Shown: positions 42,092-54,100, counted from the first letter of the stretch. The stretch: 64,000 nucleotides of DNA from Nocardia sp. CDC159 (GCF_023740735.1 NZ_JAMRXH010000017.1:1-64000); one strand, 5' to 3'. The notes: generated from the sequence alone by a model not told the origin. Translations and numbers: made by a program.

Positions 42092-43061
42092 GAACCGGCC
42101 GGTGATGGCGCACCGGGGTCGCGAACCGCGGCGCCGATCCGGGCGGGAACTGCCGCGCCAGCTCGTCGAGCCGATCGCGGATGCGCCGAATCCGCTTGTC
42201 CGGCGTGATCTTCGGCAGGAACGGCGAGACCGACAGCGATGCCGGGCGGGCGGTCGCGGGCGTCCCCACCTCGAGATTGCTCAGGACACCGCAGAGTTCG
42301 CGCCCGTATCCCAGATCCACCGCCGTCCGGTCGGCACGGTATTCGGCCCGCTCGAGCAGCGGCGCCAGCGCCCAGGCCGCGAGTTCGGGGAGCAGCCGCA
42401 GCAACAGCGCGGGCAGCAGGCCGACGATCACCGTGGCCGCCGCGACCGTCGGACACGCCACGAGCACCCGGCTGAGCACGGTCCAGGCGGCGGAGAAGAT
42501 CCGCGCGCAGCGCGCGGGCAATCGCTGCGCGATGGCATCGCCCACCGCGCGCGGTCCCGGCAGCAGCGCGTTCTCGACCGCGACCAGCGGGAAGTTGTAG
42601 TAGCGGAACACCAACTGCCACAGCGCCGCCCGCCCCTGCGCCCGCTGACCGATCTGATGTGCCAGCACCGCCTCCAACTCCCGGGGGCGCAGCCGCGGCA
42701 GCGCGTCGGCGGGTGCGGTGATCATGCGGTCGGGCACCGCGAAATCCCGATCGGATTCCTGCAGCCACAGGGTGTAGTCGGCGGCGCGCATTCCGGCCGC
42801 GCGAGTCACGTTGTCCCAGGCCGTGAACAGCGCGTGCCGTTCCGCACCGACCGGCCTGCGTAGGCCGAACAGATGCAGCGGCCATCGGCCCGCCGCACCC
42901 GCGAAACACAGTCCGCCCCACAGCGCGCACAGCAGAAACCACGCCGCGGGCAACGCGCCCGGAGTCGCCACGCCGAGCAGCAGTCCGAGTCCGTAGAGCA
43001 ACAGGGTCATCAGCAGCGCGGACGGGAGCGCCGACAACGTTGACACGAGCCATGCCCGCAT
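41967..43061 (-). CDS. Degenerate M48-family membrane peptidase homologue
   Basis: This protein of about 364 residues has N-terminal membrane helices (about 10-60) and a domain laid out like M48/HtpX-type peptidases, with a second hydrophobic region and an ERAEYRADRTAVDLGYG block matching the third-ligand helix (ExxADxxA). The HEXXH zinc motif is lost: the sequence reads AVLAHQIGQRAQG (His135, Gln136, Gln139). Peptidase activity is therefore unlikely. ATG at 43061 is chosen; a longer start at 43175 is possible. The last 125 bases lie antisense to the 3' end of the dehydratase gene and encode a Pro/Arg-rich tail. Confidence 0.7.
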   Translation of the reverse strand: MRAWLVSTLSALPSALLMTLLLYGLGLLLGVATPGALPAAWFLLCALWGGLCFAGAAGRWPLHLFGLRRPVGAERHALFTAWDNVTRAAGMRAADYTLWLQESDRDFAVPDRMITAPADALPRLRPRELEAVLAHQIGQRAQGRAALWQLVFRYYNFPLVAVENALLPGPRAVGDAIAQRLPARCARIFSAAWTVLSRVLVACPTVAAATVIVGLLPALLLRLLPELAAWALAPLLERAEYRADRTAVDLGYGRELCGVLSNLEVGTPATARPASLSVSPFLPKITPDKRIRRIRDRLDELARQFPPGSAPRFATPVRHHRPVPTASSGPYSPRTAPRPAVRPARAHMPRSEWPPVRSRPPVRR

Positions 43062-43187
43062 CCGATCCGCAGTCGATCGCCGGGTGATTGCGGGTCCGCC
43101 CGGATGGTTCGTCTTCGCGATCACTTCGGAGGCCACACCCGACAGTACAGCGAATCGAGGCTGGTCCGCCGCCAACGGGAATTTTTG

Positions 43188-43200
43188 TTAGGTTGCCTAA
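43188..43200. promoter_or_regulatory. TTAGG-TTG-CCTAA inverted repeat upstream of the M48 homologue
   Basis: TTAGGTTGCCTAA has 5-base arms like those of DtxR/IdeR iron boxes, but the spacing is shorter than the usual 19-base box. It lies in the only short gap between the esterase stop and the M48-like gene. It could be a promoter element; iron control is speculative. Confidence 0.25.
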
Positions 43201-43216
43201 ACTCGAGGTCCGCGGG

Positions 43217-45250
43217 TCACCACCCCGACCCGCCGATCGGAACGTTGACGAAGCTCGGCTGGTCCGGGTTCAGCTCGAGGTGCTGGGGCGCGAGGCGGCT
43301 GTCGACGAGGATGGGCATGAGGGCCATACCCTTGGGAAAGTTGCTCGCGTACACGTCGACACGCAGCCGGTGTCCCGGCTGGAGGACGGCGTCGGTGGGG
43401 GTCAGCCCGATGTCGAGCACGGTCGGTGCGCCGGGGGTCAGCGGCTGTCGGCTCTCGAAGGTGAGTTTCGGATAGGGCACGGTCAGATCGCCGTTGGCGG
43501 AGCGCTCGCTCTTGGCCGGGTCCAGCGCGCGCAGCGACGCGGTGAGCTGCCCGGTGGCCAGTACGGTCGAACGCCCGTCGGGGGCAACGTCGTTGAGGGT
43601 GGCGCTCCAGTAGCCGTCGATGGTGTCGAGCACGGTGTTGAGATGGACGTTGACCGGTCCGGAGATCAGGGTCGGCTCCGCGACGGGTGTGCTGGTGAAG
43701 GTCAGGCCGTTGAGCTCCTGCGGCCGGGCATCGTTCGTGCATCCGGACAGCAGCACGGTCAGGCCCGCGGTGCCCACGGCCGTGTCGTTGGAACAGATGC
43801 TCGTGATGCCGGGCCCGATCGTCAATCGTTGCGGCGCGGTCGTGTTCGCGGGTGTGAGGGTGCCGTCGTGGACGCTGGTGGCGGTCGTGCCGCTCGGCGC
43901 TCCGTTCAAATACATCCGCCGGTATTCGACCCCCGCACGCGGGTAGCGGTCGGTGCTGGTCCAGCCGCCGCCGAGCTGTTCGCTCGTGATCGGGCCGAAG
44001 GTGTCGATGCCATTGTCGATTCCCTTGAGCCACCGGTCGAACCAGGCGCGCTGCAGGACGTCCAGGCGCGGCGGACGGCCCGGCTTCCCGAAATCGATGC
44101 CCGGATTGAGGTGGTACGTATCGCCCATCAGGAGCTGCTTCTGCCCGGGCGGCAGCGGAATGCGCTGGTAGATGGACGGTTGGGTATTGGTGAACACATC
44201 GTGCCAACCGCCGACCACGAAGGTCGGAATCCGGATGCGCTCGGCTTCGGCCAGCATGCCGTCGCGCAGCGGACTGGGCTCGCTGAGCACCGACACCAGA
44301 TTGTCGGGCATTCGGCTCGAATCGAGCGTGGTCAGCGCCGCGATCAGCATGTCGAAGAAGGTGAAGGGGCTGGCGACCCGGTCGGCCAGCCACTTCCAGT
44401 CGAACCGGCCCTGTGCGGCGGCCATCAGGTCGGGCAGCAGCTTCGACAGATTCACCGCCGTCAACCAGCCAGGGGTGAACGCGACGTTCAAACCGCCACC
44501 GGGAGCGAGGATGTCGCGCATCAGATCGCTGCCGGGCTCGACGGGGAAGATCGCCTTCAGCGCGGGCGGCTGTTCGTCCGCGGCCTGGATCTGATTGACC
44601 GCCGAATACGACACCCCCGTCATGCCGATATTGCCGTCCGACCAGGGCTGGTGCGCCGCCCACTCGATGACCTCGACGGTGTCCTGCTGTTCGCGCGCGC
44701 CGAAGAACGACATCGTGCCCTGGGAGAAGCCGGTGCCGCGCACATCGACGACGACCTGGGTGTATCCGGACCGGATGAGGTTGCGGTCGACGGTGAAGTT
44801 GCGCGGTAGGCCACCGCCCAGCATCTTCGTCAGGTCGGTGACGCCGTCCAGCGGGGTCCCGGACAGGTCGAAGCGGCGGAACAGCTCCACCAGCGCATCG
44901 GAGAGCACCGGGATCGACAGCGCCGAATCCGCCAGCATGGACGCGAGTTTCGTGTAGGGGGTCAGATTCACCAGTGTCGGCGTCGGGGTGTCGACGGGGC
45001 GGCCGGCCGCGTCCGCGGGTCGATAGACGTTGGCCTTCAATATCGTTCCGTCGCTCATGGTCAGGGGGACGTCCCAGTCGATGTGCACGTTCGGATGCGG
45101 TGGCGGGGCCGCGTAGCTGGCAGCCCAGGCCCTGCCGAACTCACCGCCGTCCGGATCCGCCTGCGCCAGAACGGCATACGACGAGGTGATGATGAGGGCG
45201 ATGAGCGCGGCGAACAGCCGCCGCGGGCATGTGAAGGGTCGAGATCGCAT
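43217..45250 (-). CDS. Secreted CocE/NonD-family alpha/beta hydrolase
   Basis: This 677-residue protein has a signal peptide (MRSRPFTCPRRLFAAL, cut near AQADP) and a CocE-type Xaa-Pro peptidase/cocaine-esterase layout. The catalytic serine is in GVSYSA (about Ser215), VDVRGTGFSQG precedes it, and VGGWHDVFTN carries the Asp with HLNPGIDFG nearby for the His. The C-terminal half is the beta-sandwich domain (about 440-675). It probably hydrolyses an ester or amide outside the cell. It is divergent from the TetR gene across a 141-base gap with promoter-like AT-rich sequence. Confidence 0.88.
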   Translation of the reverse strand: MRSRPFTCPRRLFAALIALIITSSYAVLAQADPDGGEFGRAWAASYAAPPPHPNVHIDWDVPLTMSDGTILKANVYRPADAAGRPVDTPTPTLVNLTPYTKLASMLADSALSIPVLSDALVELFRRFDLSGTPLDGVTDLTKMLGGGLPRNFTVDRNLIRSGYTQVVVDVRGTGFSQGTMSFFGAREQQDTVEVIEWAAHQPWSDGNIGMTGVSYSAVNQIQAADEQPPALKAIFPVEPGSDLMRDILAPGGGLNVAFTPGWLTAVNLSKLLPDLMAAAQGRFDWKWLADRVASPFTFFDMLIAALTTLDSSRMPDNLVSVLSEPSPLRDGMLAEAERIRIPTFVVGGWHDVFTNTQPSIYQRIPLPPGQKQLLMGDTYHLNPGIDFGKPGRPPRLDVLQRAWFDRWLKGIDNGIDTFGPITSEQLGGGWTSTDRYPRAGVEYRRMYLNGAPSGTTATSVHDGTLTPANTTAPQRLTIGPGITSICSNDTAVGTAGLTVLLSGCTNDARPQELNGLTFTSTPVAEPTLISGPVNVHLNTVLDTIDGYWSATLNDVAPDGRSTVLATGQLTASLRALDPAKSERSANGDLTVPYPKLTFESRQPLTPGAPTVLDIGLTPTDAVLQPGHRLRVDVYASNFPKGMALMPILVDSRLAPQHLELNPDQPSFVNVPIGGSGW

Positions 45251-45391
45251 CGGACTGCCCGGCTTCCTGCGTGGCGGCGTGTGCCCGCATATAAAAGAGA
45301 ATGGCTGCTTCCTTAATGTAAAGTGGGCTGGGTCACAGTGTCAACGCGGTGGGCGCGCGGCCCTCGGCGCCGCGCGAGGCAGGATAGGAAC

Positions 45392-46030
45392 GTGACCCAG
45401 GACCAGGTTTCGCGCCCCAAGCGCCGCACTCAGCAGGAGCGGCGAGCGGCCACGGTGGCCAAGCTGATCGACGCGACGATCGATGCGATCAGCGAGCTCG
45501 GTTACCACCGCACGACGATCCAGGAGATCTGTGAGCGTGCGGGGCTGTCGGTCGGCGCGATGTTCCGCCAGTTCGACGGCCGCTTGGACTTGATCGTCGC
45601 GACCGCGCAGGAGATCGTCACGCGGCAACTGACCACCTTCCGAGCCCTGCTGGCCGAGGTCGGCGACGGTGACGACGCGCTTCGGGTGGCGTTGCGGTTC
45701 ATGCGCGAGGCGCAGCAGTCCAAGCCGAATGTCGCCCTGCGTGAGGTCTTCATCGCGGCGCGCTCGGATCGGGAGCTGCATGCGCGGATCGCGCCCGCCG
45801 CGTCCGGGTACTACGACGCGATCATGGCCGAGGCGGAGCGCTCGGGGGTGATGCGGCGCTTTCCCGAGCACGTGCGCGAGCCGCTGTTCTTCACCGTGCT
45901 GCACGTGTTCTCGGGTCAATCGGTCGTCCGGGCCATCTATGACCGCCCGGACCTGGACGAGTCGGTGCTGGAGTTCGTCTACGACCTGCTGACCACCTAC
46001 GCCGGGACAGAGGGCCCCGCGCGAATGTGA
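45392..46030 (+). CDS. TetR-family transcriptional regulator
   Basis: This 212-residue repressor has an N-terminal TetR HTH (about 20-65; ATIDAISELGYHRTTIQEICERAGLSVGAMFRQF) and a variable ligand domain. GTG at 45392 has AGGATAGGAA just upstream. It lies between a divergent secreted esterase and a downstream co-directional lipase. A palindrome in the gap before the lipase (46074-46091) is a candidate operator. It may respond to a lipid or ester substrate, which is inference. Confidence 0.88.
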   Translation: MTQDQVSRPKRRTQQERRAATVAKLIDATIDAISELGYHRTTIQEICERAGLSVGAMFRQFDGRLDLIVATAQEIVTRQLTTFRALLAEVGDGDDALRVALRFMREAQQSKPNVALREVFIAARSDRELHARIAPAASGYYDAIMAEAERSGVMRRFPEHVREPLFFTVLHVFSGQSVVRAIYDRPDLDESVLEFVYDLLTTYAGTEGPARM

Positions 46031-46073
46031 CCGTTGACACGTCGCGGCCTGTGGCATACGGTCTGTGCAACTT

Positions 46074-46091
46074 AGAGAGGGAAAGCTCTCT
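46074..46091. promoter_or_regulatory. Palindrome before the lipase gene, candidate TetR operator
   Basis: AGAGAG-GGAAAG-CTCTCT has perfect 6-base arms 48 bases upstream of the lipase ATG. Its arms resemble those of the twin operators at 60707 and 60763. Confidence 0.5.
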
Positions 46092-46138
46092 TTTCAGTTT
46101 GCACGGTCTTCGTGCTCGGGATTCGATGAGGAGTTCTC

Positions 46139-47548
46139 ATGGCCGCGGCGCACGGCATCCGTACCGTCCTCGCCCACACCACCCTGGCCCTGGCCGCCGG
46201 TCTGGCCCTGGCCGCAGGTCCGGGCGCGACGCCCGTCGCGCTCGCGGAGCCGGTTGCGGTCGCGCCGCCGTTACCGTTTCCCGTTCCGCCCGCGCCGCCG
46301 TACCTCGACCCGGCGTTCTACACCCCCGACCCGGCCGGGGTCGCGACCGCGCGGCCGGGTGAGATCCTCGCGGCGCGGCAGGTGAATCTCGCCAATTTCT
46401 GGCTGATTCCGTTGAACGTCAAAGCTTGGCAGCTGTCCTACCGCAGCACCAATACCCGGGGCGAGCCCATTGCGGCCGTCGCGACGGTAATCGTCCCGCA
46501 CCGGCCGCCCGCGAGTGGACTGCGTGGGCTGCTGTCGTTCCAGTTCGCCGAGGACTCGCTGTCGATGAACTGCGCGCCGTCGTATGTGCTGCAGATGGGG
46601 TCGCTGCCCAATCCGCTCAATCCGGTGATCCCAGCGGAATTCGTCGAGGTGCAGGCCATGCTGCAGCTCGGGCACGCCGTCGTCGTTCCCGATCATCAGG
46701 GGCAGAACGGGGCCTGGGCGGCCGGGCCGCTCGGCGGTCGCATCACCCTGGACGGCATCCGAGCGGCCGAGAACTTCGAGCCCGCAGGGCTTTCCGGCCC
46801 GGCCACCAGGGTCGGGCTGTGGGGTTATTCCGGCGGTGCCATCCCCACCGGTCACGCCGCCGAGCTGCAGCCCGACTACGCCCCGGAGTTGAACCTCGTC
46901 GGTTCCGCGACCGGCGGTCTGATGGCCGACATCCGGGAGGCCCTCGACTACAACAACGGCACCTCGACCTTCGGGGGAGCGGTGCTGGGCGGGCTGTTCG
47001 GGGTGGCGCGCGAATATCCCGAGCTGGCCGGGTTCGTGGACCGCTACCTCAATCCGCTCGGCAAGGCCGTTCGGGTGCTGCACGAAAACCAATGCGTCGC
47101 ACTGCAATTCGCGGGATTCCCGTTCGTGAACATCAAGGGCCTGTTCGACTATCCCGGCGACCCGCTGCGGGCTCCGGAGGTGCAGGGGGTGATGGACGAT
47201 CTCGCACTCGGCAAACGCGCTCCCCTCGCGCCGGTGTACATCTACCAGGCACCGCTGGACGAGGTCATGCCGATCAATTCGGTCAACCGCCTCTACGACA
47301 CCTACTGCGCCACCGGAACCGCCCGCGTGGCCTACACCCGAGACCTGTTGAGCGAGCACGGCATCGCCGCGGTCTCCGGCACCGCGAGCGCCGCCCTGTG
47401 GCTCAACGACCGCCTCAACGGAATTCCGGCCACGGACGGCTGCCGCAACCGCGACGTGCTGACCCAGTTCGCCGATCCGGGTGCGCTGCAGGCCTTCGCC
47501 AACGCGGTCGGGCAGACCCTGGCCTCCGCGCTGGGCATGCCGGTGTGA
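46139..47548 (+). CDS. Secretory lipase (LIP family)
   Basis: This 469-residue exported hydrolase belongs to the fungal-type secretory lipase family common in Nocardia and Rhodococcus. A signal peptide ends near VALAEP, followed by a Pro-rich linker. The catalytic serine is in WGYSGGAIPT (about Ser231), the Asp is in PLDEVMP (about 374) and the His in LSEHGI (about 406). Several Cys suggest disulfides (NCAPSY, ENQCVAL, YDTYCATG). It probably releases fatty acids outside the cell. A small hairpin spans its stop codon (47539-47553) between it and the convergent protease. Confidence 0.9.
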   Translation: MAAAHGIRTVLAHTTLALAAGLALAAGPGATPVALAEPVAVAPPLPFPVPPAPPYLDPAFYTPDPAGVATARPGEILAARQVNLANFWLIPLNVKAWQLSYRSTNTRGEPIAAVATVIVPHRPPASGLRGLLSFQFAEDSLSMNCAPSYVLQMGSLPNPLNPVIPAEFVEVQAMLQLGHAVVVPDHQGQNGAWAAGPLGGRITLDGIRAAENFEPAGLSGPATRVGLWGYSGGAIPTGHAAELQPDYAPELNLVGSATGGLMADIREALDYNNGTSTFGGAVLGGLFGVAREYPELAGFVDRYLNPLGKAVRVLHENQCVALQFAGFPFVNIKGLFDYPGDPLRAPEVQGVMDDLALGKRAPLAPVYIYQAPLDEVMPINSVNRLYDTYCATGTARVAYTRDLLSEHGIAAVSGTASAALWLNDRLNGIPATDGCRNRDVLTQFADPGALQAFANAVGQTLASALGMPV

Positions 47549-47554
47549 CCGGCG

Positions 47555-48253
47555 TTACGGGACCGGCGGCAGGCGCCACTCGAACCGCCCGCCCGTATGC
47601 GCGCTGATGGTGTCGCGCAGATAGCTCGCCGATTCGACGACGATGCCGCCGCCCTCCTTGGTGCCGATCAGGATGCCGAGGAAGTCGGCGGCGCCGGGGC
47701 CGCCGCGTCGATAGACGATGCCGCCGGAATCGCCCTTCTCCGAGGGGAAGTCGGCGACGAAGTAGCCGTTCTGCACCGCGGTCACCGGGCCGCAGGTGGT
47801 CCCGGTCGTGGACCCGATGTGGCAGACCTCCTCGCCGACGGCCGGTACAGCCTCGGCGGAGGTGATCGTCAGCCGGTCGGGCAGGGTTGCCGCCGCGGCG
47901 ACGTTCGGTTCGTAGCGTACGAGGGCGAAACCGAGCTGCTCGACGGTGTCGTCACTGCCGAAACCCTGTTCGTAGACCCCCATCCGGAATCCGTCGTGCG
48001 CGAAGACCGCCTTGCCGCCCTGGAAGCAGTGGCCCGCGGTGACGCCGTATTGGATGTCACCGATATGCCCGCTCAGGCCCAGACTGCACCGCTTGTCGTC
48101 GGTGTTGAGCGCCATGCCGGGCGCCGCTATGCCCATCGCGGCACGGGCCTCGGGCGGCCCGGCGGTGGCCATGGCCAGGACCGCGGCCAGGATGATCAGG
48201 AAGTTCGGCAAGCGGCCTGAAGACAACGGCCGCAAGCCATCTGGAATTCGCAT
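47555..48253 (-). CDS. Secreted trypsin-like serine protease
   Basis: This 232-residue protein has a signal peptide (hydrophobic FLIILAAVLAMATA, cut near ARAAM) and a short chymotrypsin-fold domain. The catalytic His is in TAGHC (about 73) and the Ser in GDSGG (about 176). The Asp is probably in FALVRYEPN or nearby. Two cysteine pairs could stabilise it. ATG at 48253 is chosen because it gives a normal signal peptide; a longer start has no export signal. It is convergent with the lipase. Confidence 0.85.
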   Translation of the reverse strand: MRIPDGLRPLSSGRLPNFLIILAAVLAMATAGPPEARAAMGIAAPGMALNTDDKRCSLGLSGHIGDIQYGVTAGHCFQGGKAVFAHDGFRMGVYEQGFGSDDTVEQLGFALVRYEPNVAAAATLPDRLTITSAEAVPAVGEEVCHIGSTTGTTCGPVTAVQNGYFVADFPSEKGDSGGIVYRRGGPGAADFLGILIGTKEGGGIVVESASYLRDTISAHTGGRFEWRLPPVP

Positions 48254-48421
48254 GTCTGCTGTCCCCTCCCGGTCGGCGGCTCGGCCCGCCGGCTCGGCCC
48301 GTACCGTATCACCGGTGCCCGCCGCCCGCGACGCCAAGAATTGTTGGGGCGGAAGGGCTTCGGGGCAGGTGACCGGCCTGCTGGGGCGAATTCGAAACGG
48401 GCGGAATTCACAAGCGGAAAC

Positions 48422-48430
48422 TTATCCACA
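48422..48430. promoter_or_regulatory. DnaA-box consensus between protease and ssb genes
   Basis: TTATCCACA matches the DnaA consensus exactly, in an AT-rich patch 123 bases upstream of ssb. Only one copy is seen, so it is not an origin. Confidence 0.45.
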
Positions 48431-48552
48431 AATTCGATTTCGATCTTTCGCGGGCGGCGGCGGGAGGGGAGGCTGGAGCCATGCCCTCGGGCCGAGGGGT
48501 TGGGGCTCGGGGATCACAACGTCGACAAGTCGGAAAGTCAAGGGGTGGAACC

Positions 48553-49041
48553 ATGTACGAGACAACGATGGCCGTCATCGGCAATGTCGTCACCCATCCG
48601 GTGCGGCGCAGCCTGCCCGGCGGGGAACAGGTGGTGACGTTCCGGATGGCGAGTAATTCCCGCCGCTACGACCGCGAAGCCGGGGACTGGGTCGACAGCG
48701 GCACCCTCTTCCTCACCGTGAACTGCTGGCGGCGGCTGGTCGAGGGGGTCGACGCCTCGATCCGGCGCGGCGACCCGGTCATCGCCTACGGGCAGCTGCG
48801 CACGACCGAGTACCGCACCCGCGAGGGTGTGCAGCGGCGCGATCTCGAGCTGCGCGCCAGCGCGGTGGGACCGGATCTGGCGCGCTGTACCGCGGCGGTG
48901 ACGCGGCACGGGCCGGGGAACTTCCCGATCGGCCCGGCCGTTGTCGATCAGGTGGACGACGGGCCGCAGGAGCGGCCGCGCGCCGAATCCGGGGCCTTCG
49001 ATAGTGTCGAGGCGCCCCGCGACGACCTCCGGACGGCCTGA
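48553..49041 (+). CDS. ssb: Single-stranded DNA-binding protein (second, SsbB-like)
   Basis: This 162-residue OB-fold protein resembles bacterial SSB (MYETTMAVIGNVVTHPVRR, GTLFLTVNCWRRLVEGVDASIRRGDPVIAYGQLRT). It lacks the DDxPF/I acidic tip of the main replicative SSB; the tail ends in RDDLRTA. It therefore matches the shorter paralogue found before ettA in mycobacteria (Rv2478c). ATG at 48553 has an AGGGG site upstream. A DnaA box lies in its upstream region. Confidence 0.9.
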   Translation: MYETTMAVIGNVVTHPVRRSLPGGEQVVTFRMASNSRRYDREAGDWVDSGTLFLTVNCWRRLVEGVDASIRRGDPVIAYGQLRTTEYRTREGVQRRDLELRASAVGPDLARCTAAVTRHGPGNFPIGPAVVDQVDDGPQERPRAESGAFDSVEAPRDDLRTA

Positions 49042-49143
49042 TCCGTCCGGGCGGAATCAGACAACTACCGACCGATAGGCCCGCCTCGTCCCCGCCACCG
49101 CCCGCGACGGAGACGCTGCGCGTCGCAGAATAGGATTTCGTAC

Positions 49144-50820
<1,677 letters not shown>

Positions 50821-50830
50821 TTCTCCGTCA

Positions 50831-50864
50831 GCGGGTACGCATCTGATGACAGAGGCGTACCCGC
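50831..50864 (+). terminator. Hairpin after ettA
   Basis: GCGGGTACGC and GCGTACCCGC form perfect 10-base arms around a 14-base loop, 10 bases after the ettA stop. No T-run follows, as is common for actinobacterial terminators. It separates ettA from gdh. Confidence 0.65.
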
Positions 50865-51146
50865 GCGCGGAAGAGCAAGGAGCTGGCTACTGCTCGGTTA
50901 CTCACAGGCGAATAGCGTGATCCGGCCATTGCGGTCGGGCGTCAATTGATCGTTGGCGCAACGTCCTACGCGTACCACCAGCGTGTTCTGCTGGTACGTG
51001 GGTGAATTCGTACCCGAGTAACCGTGCGGGCGTTCGGACTTTGCCGTGGCTTTGGGAGGAATCCCTCCCGGCTGCTCCAACACCCAGCTACTCTCGACCC
51101 CGGCGTCACTGTTACGGAACCGAATCCGAGGGAGTTGGCGAAGAAA

Positions 51147-54100
51147 ATGACGGTCTCGTCCGAATTGTCCAGCGCGGCGTGGGTCGCGGGGTTGCCGGAG
51201 CAGTTGCGCGGTGAGCTCGCCACCCTCGAGGAGGCATACTTCCGCCACGTGGACGCCGGCGACGTCGACGCGATCAGCGGAAGCTCGCTGCAGATCTTCC
51301 GCAGGCACATCGAACTGGGCATGCAGCGCCCACCGGGGACGGCCCGCGTGCGGGTGTACCACCCCGACGACGGCTCCGGGCTGGGTGCCGCGGTTCAGAT
51401 GGTCACCGACGACATGCCGCTGCTGGTGGAATCGGTGACCTCCTCGCTGAGCCGCATCGGCGTCAGCGTCAGCGAGATCATCCACCCGATCTTCGAGGTG
51501 CGGCGCGACGACGAGGGTCGGCTGGAATCCGCCGCCCCGCACGAGGTGGACGGCAACGGCGTCACGGGCCTGCGCGAATCGTGGATGCATGTGCAGCTGC
51601 ACCCGTCCACCAGTCCGGAGCTGCTGCAGCGGATCGAGGCCGCGATTCCCGACGTGCTCACCGACGTGCGGCAGGTCATCGGCGATACCGAGGCCATGCG
51701 CGCGGTGCAGGACCAGCTCGCCGACGCGCTCGACGCGGCGGCGAAGGAGGACACCCCGCCGTTCAGCGGCACCGATCTGGTCGACTGCGCCAACCTGCTG
51801 CGGTGGCTGGCCGACGGGCATTTCACGGTGCTCGGCTACGCGCGCTACCAGCGCGCCGCGGCCGAGGGCGGGAAGACGAAATCCGTTGTCGTACCGGGCA
51901 GTTGCCTCGGTGTGCTGCGGCCCAATGTGGGCACCGATTTCCTGGTGCCGGTCAACGGCGGCAACCGACCGCTGCTGATGCTGACCCAGGGCCTGGTCCC
52001 GGCCACCGTGCACCGCTCGGTGTATCCGTACTTCATCGGCGTCGCCGAATTCGACGCCGCTGGCGCGATCACCGGGGAACACCTGTTCATCGGCGTGTTC
52101 ACCGTGGCCGCCATGCACGAGAACGTGCTCGACATCCCCGTCATCGAGCGGCGGGTGCGCGCGGTGATCGAGCAGAGCGGTTTCGATCTGGACTCCTTCT
52201 CCGGGCAGGCGATGCTCGAGGCGATCCAGTCGTTCCCGCGCACCGAGCTGTTCTCTTCCGACACCGAGACCATGCGGCGCACGGCCAGCGCGGTGCTCAA
52301 CGTCGGCATGCGCCGACAGGTGCGGCTGTTCCTGCGCTCGGATTCCTACGGCCGCTTCGTGGCCTGCATGGTCTACCTGCCGCGTGACCGCTACACCACC
52401 CGGGTGCGGCTGGAGATGCAAGACATCCTGGTGCGCGAGCTGGGCGGCGTCTCGATCGACTACTCGGCCCGGGTGTCCGAAAGCGAGCTCGCCAGTGTGT
52501 ATTTCACCGTTCGGTTGCCCGAGCCGGGCACCAAGGTGGATACCTCGGAGGCCAACCGGTTGCGGATCCAGGCGCTGCTGACCGAGGCCAGCCGCACCTG
52601 GGACGACCATCTGCGCGACGAGGTTGCCACCTCGTCGGTGCTGGATCCGGCCGTGGTACAGCGCTATTCGGCCGCGCTGCCGGACGCCTACAAGGAGGAT
52701 TTCGAGCCCAGCCGGGCGCTGGCCGACATCCTCCGGTTGGAGCGGCTCCCGGCCGGGCGGATCGATCAGCATCTGTACCGGCGACCCGAATCCGACCCGG
52801 GCTCATGGCGTTTCACGCTCTACATCGGCGCGGGCATCTCGCTGAGCCAGGTGCTGCCGCTGCTGCAGAGCCTCGGCGTGGAGGTCGTCGACGAACGGCC
52901 CTATCAGCTGGAGTTCGAGGACGGCCGCGAGGCCTGGATCTACGACTTCGGCCTGCAGGCGCGGCCGGATCTGCTGCGTAAGGCGTTGGACCGCAATATG
53001 GATGCCGAGCTGGTGGAGACCACCGATCGGCTGGACGTGCTCGACGCCCAGGAGCGCGGTCTGCGGGATCGGTTCACCGAGGCGTTCGACGCCCTCTGGT
53101 ACGAGCGCGCCGAGGCCGATCCGCTCAACGAGCTGGTGCTGCGGGCGGGGCTGCACTGGCGCTCGGTGTCGATTCTGCGCGCCTACTCGAAGTATCTGCA
53201 GCAGGCCGATTTTCCCTACAGCCAGGCCAATATCGCGCGGGTGCTGCTGGCCTCGCCCGATATCGCGCGGTTGTTCGTGGAGCTGTTCGCGGCGCTGTTC
53301 GATCCCGATACGGTCTCACCGGAGCGAGCGGGCGAACTCGAGACGGCGGTCCGGGAGCGGATCAACGAGGTTGTCAGCCTCGATGCCGACCGCATTCTGC
53401 GGGCGATCCTGGGCCTGTTGAAGGCGTCGCTGCGGACCAATTTCTATCGGGTCGACGGCCAGGGGCGGCCGCGGGGTTACCTGTCGATCAAGGTGGAGCC
53501 GCGTGAGATCGCCGAATTGCCCAAGCCGCGGCCGCAATTCGAGATCTTCGTGTACTCGCCGCGGGTGGAGGGTGTGCATCTGCGGTTCGGCCCGGTGGCG
53601 CGCGGCGGATTGCGCTGGTCGGATCGGCTGGAGGATTTCCGCACCGAGATTCTGGGCCTGGTGAAGGCGCAGGCGGTGAAGAACGCGGTGATCGTGCCGG
53701 TGGGGGCGAAGGGCGGATTCGTGGTGAAGCGGCCGCCCGCCGCGACGGGGGATCCGGCCGCGGATCGCCAGGCGCTGCAGGCCGAGGGCGTGGCCTGCTA
53801 TCGGACGTTCATCTCGGGCCTGTTGGATGTGACCGACAACGTCGATCACGCCACGGGCAAGGTGGTGCCGCCGGAGCGCGTCGTGCGCCGCGACGGTGAC
53901 GACACGTATCTGGTGGTGGCCGCCGACAAGGGGACCGCGACGTTCTCCGATATCGCCAACGAGGTCGCGCAGTCCTACGGATTCTGGCTCGGGGACGCGT
54001 TCGCCTCGGGTGGTTCGGCGGGTTATGACCACAAGGCGATGGGCATCACGGCCAAGGGCGCGTGGGAGAGCGTGAAGCGGCACTTCGCCGAGATGGATAT

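Noticed and set aside
43188..43200. IdeR/DtxR iron box
   Set aside because: Arms match but the spacing and length do not fit the 19-base box; kept only as a low-confidence repeat.
48422..48430. Replication origin near ssb
   Set aside because: Only a single DnaA box is present and dnaA, dnaN and clustered boxes are missing.
50898..51010. Minus-strand frame ending VGRCANDQLTPDRNG in the ettA-gdh gap
   Set aside because: It has a protein-like look but no start codon near and no known family.
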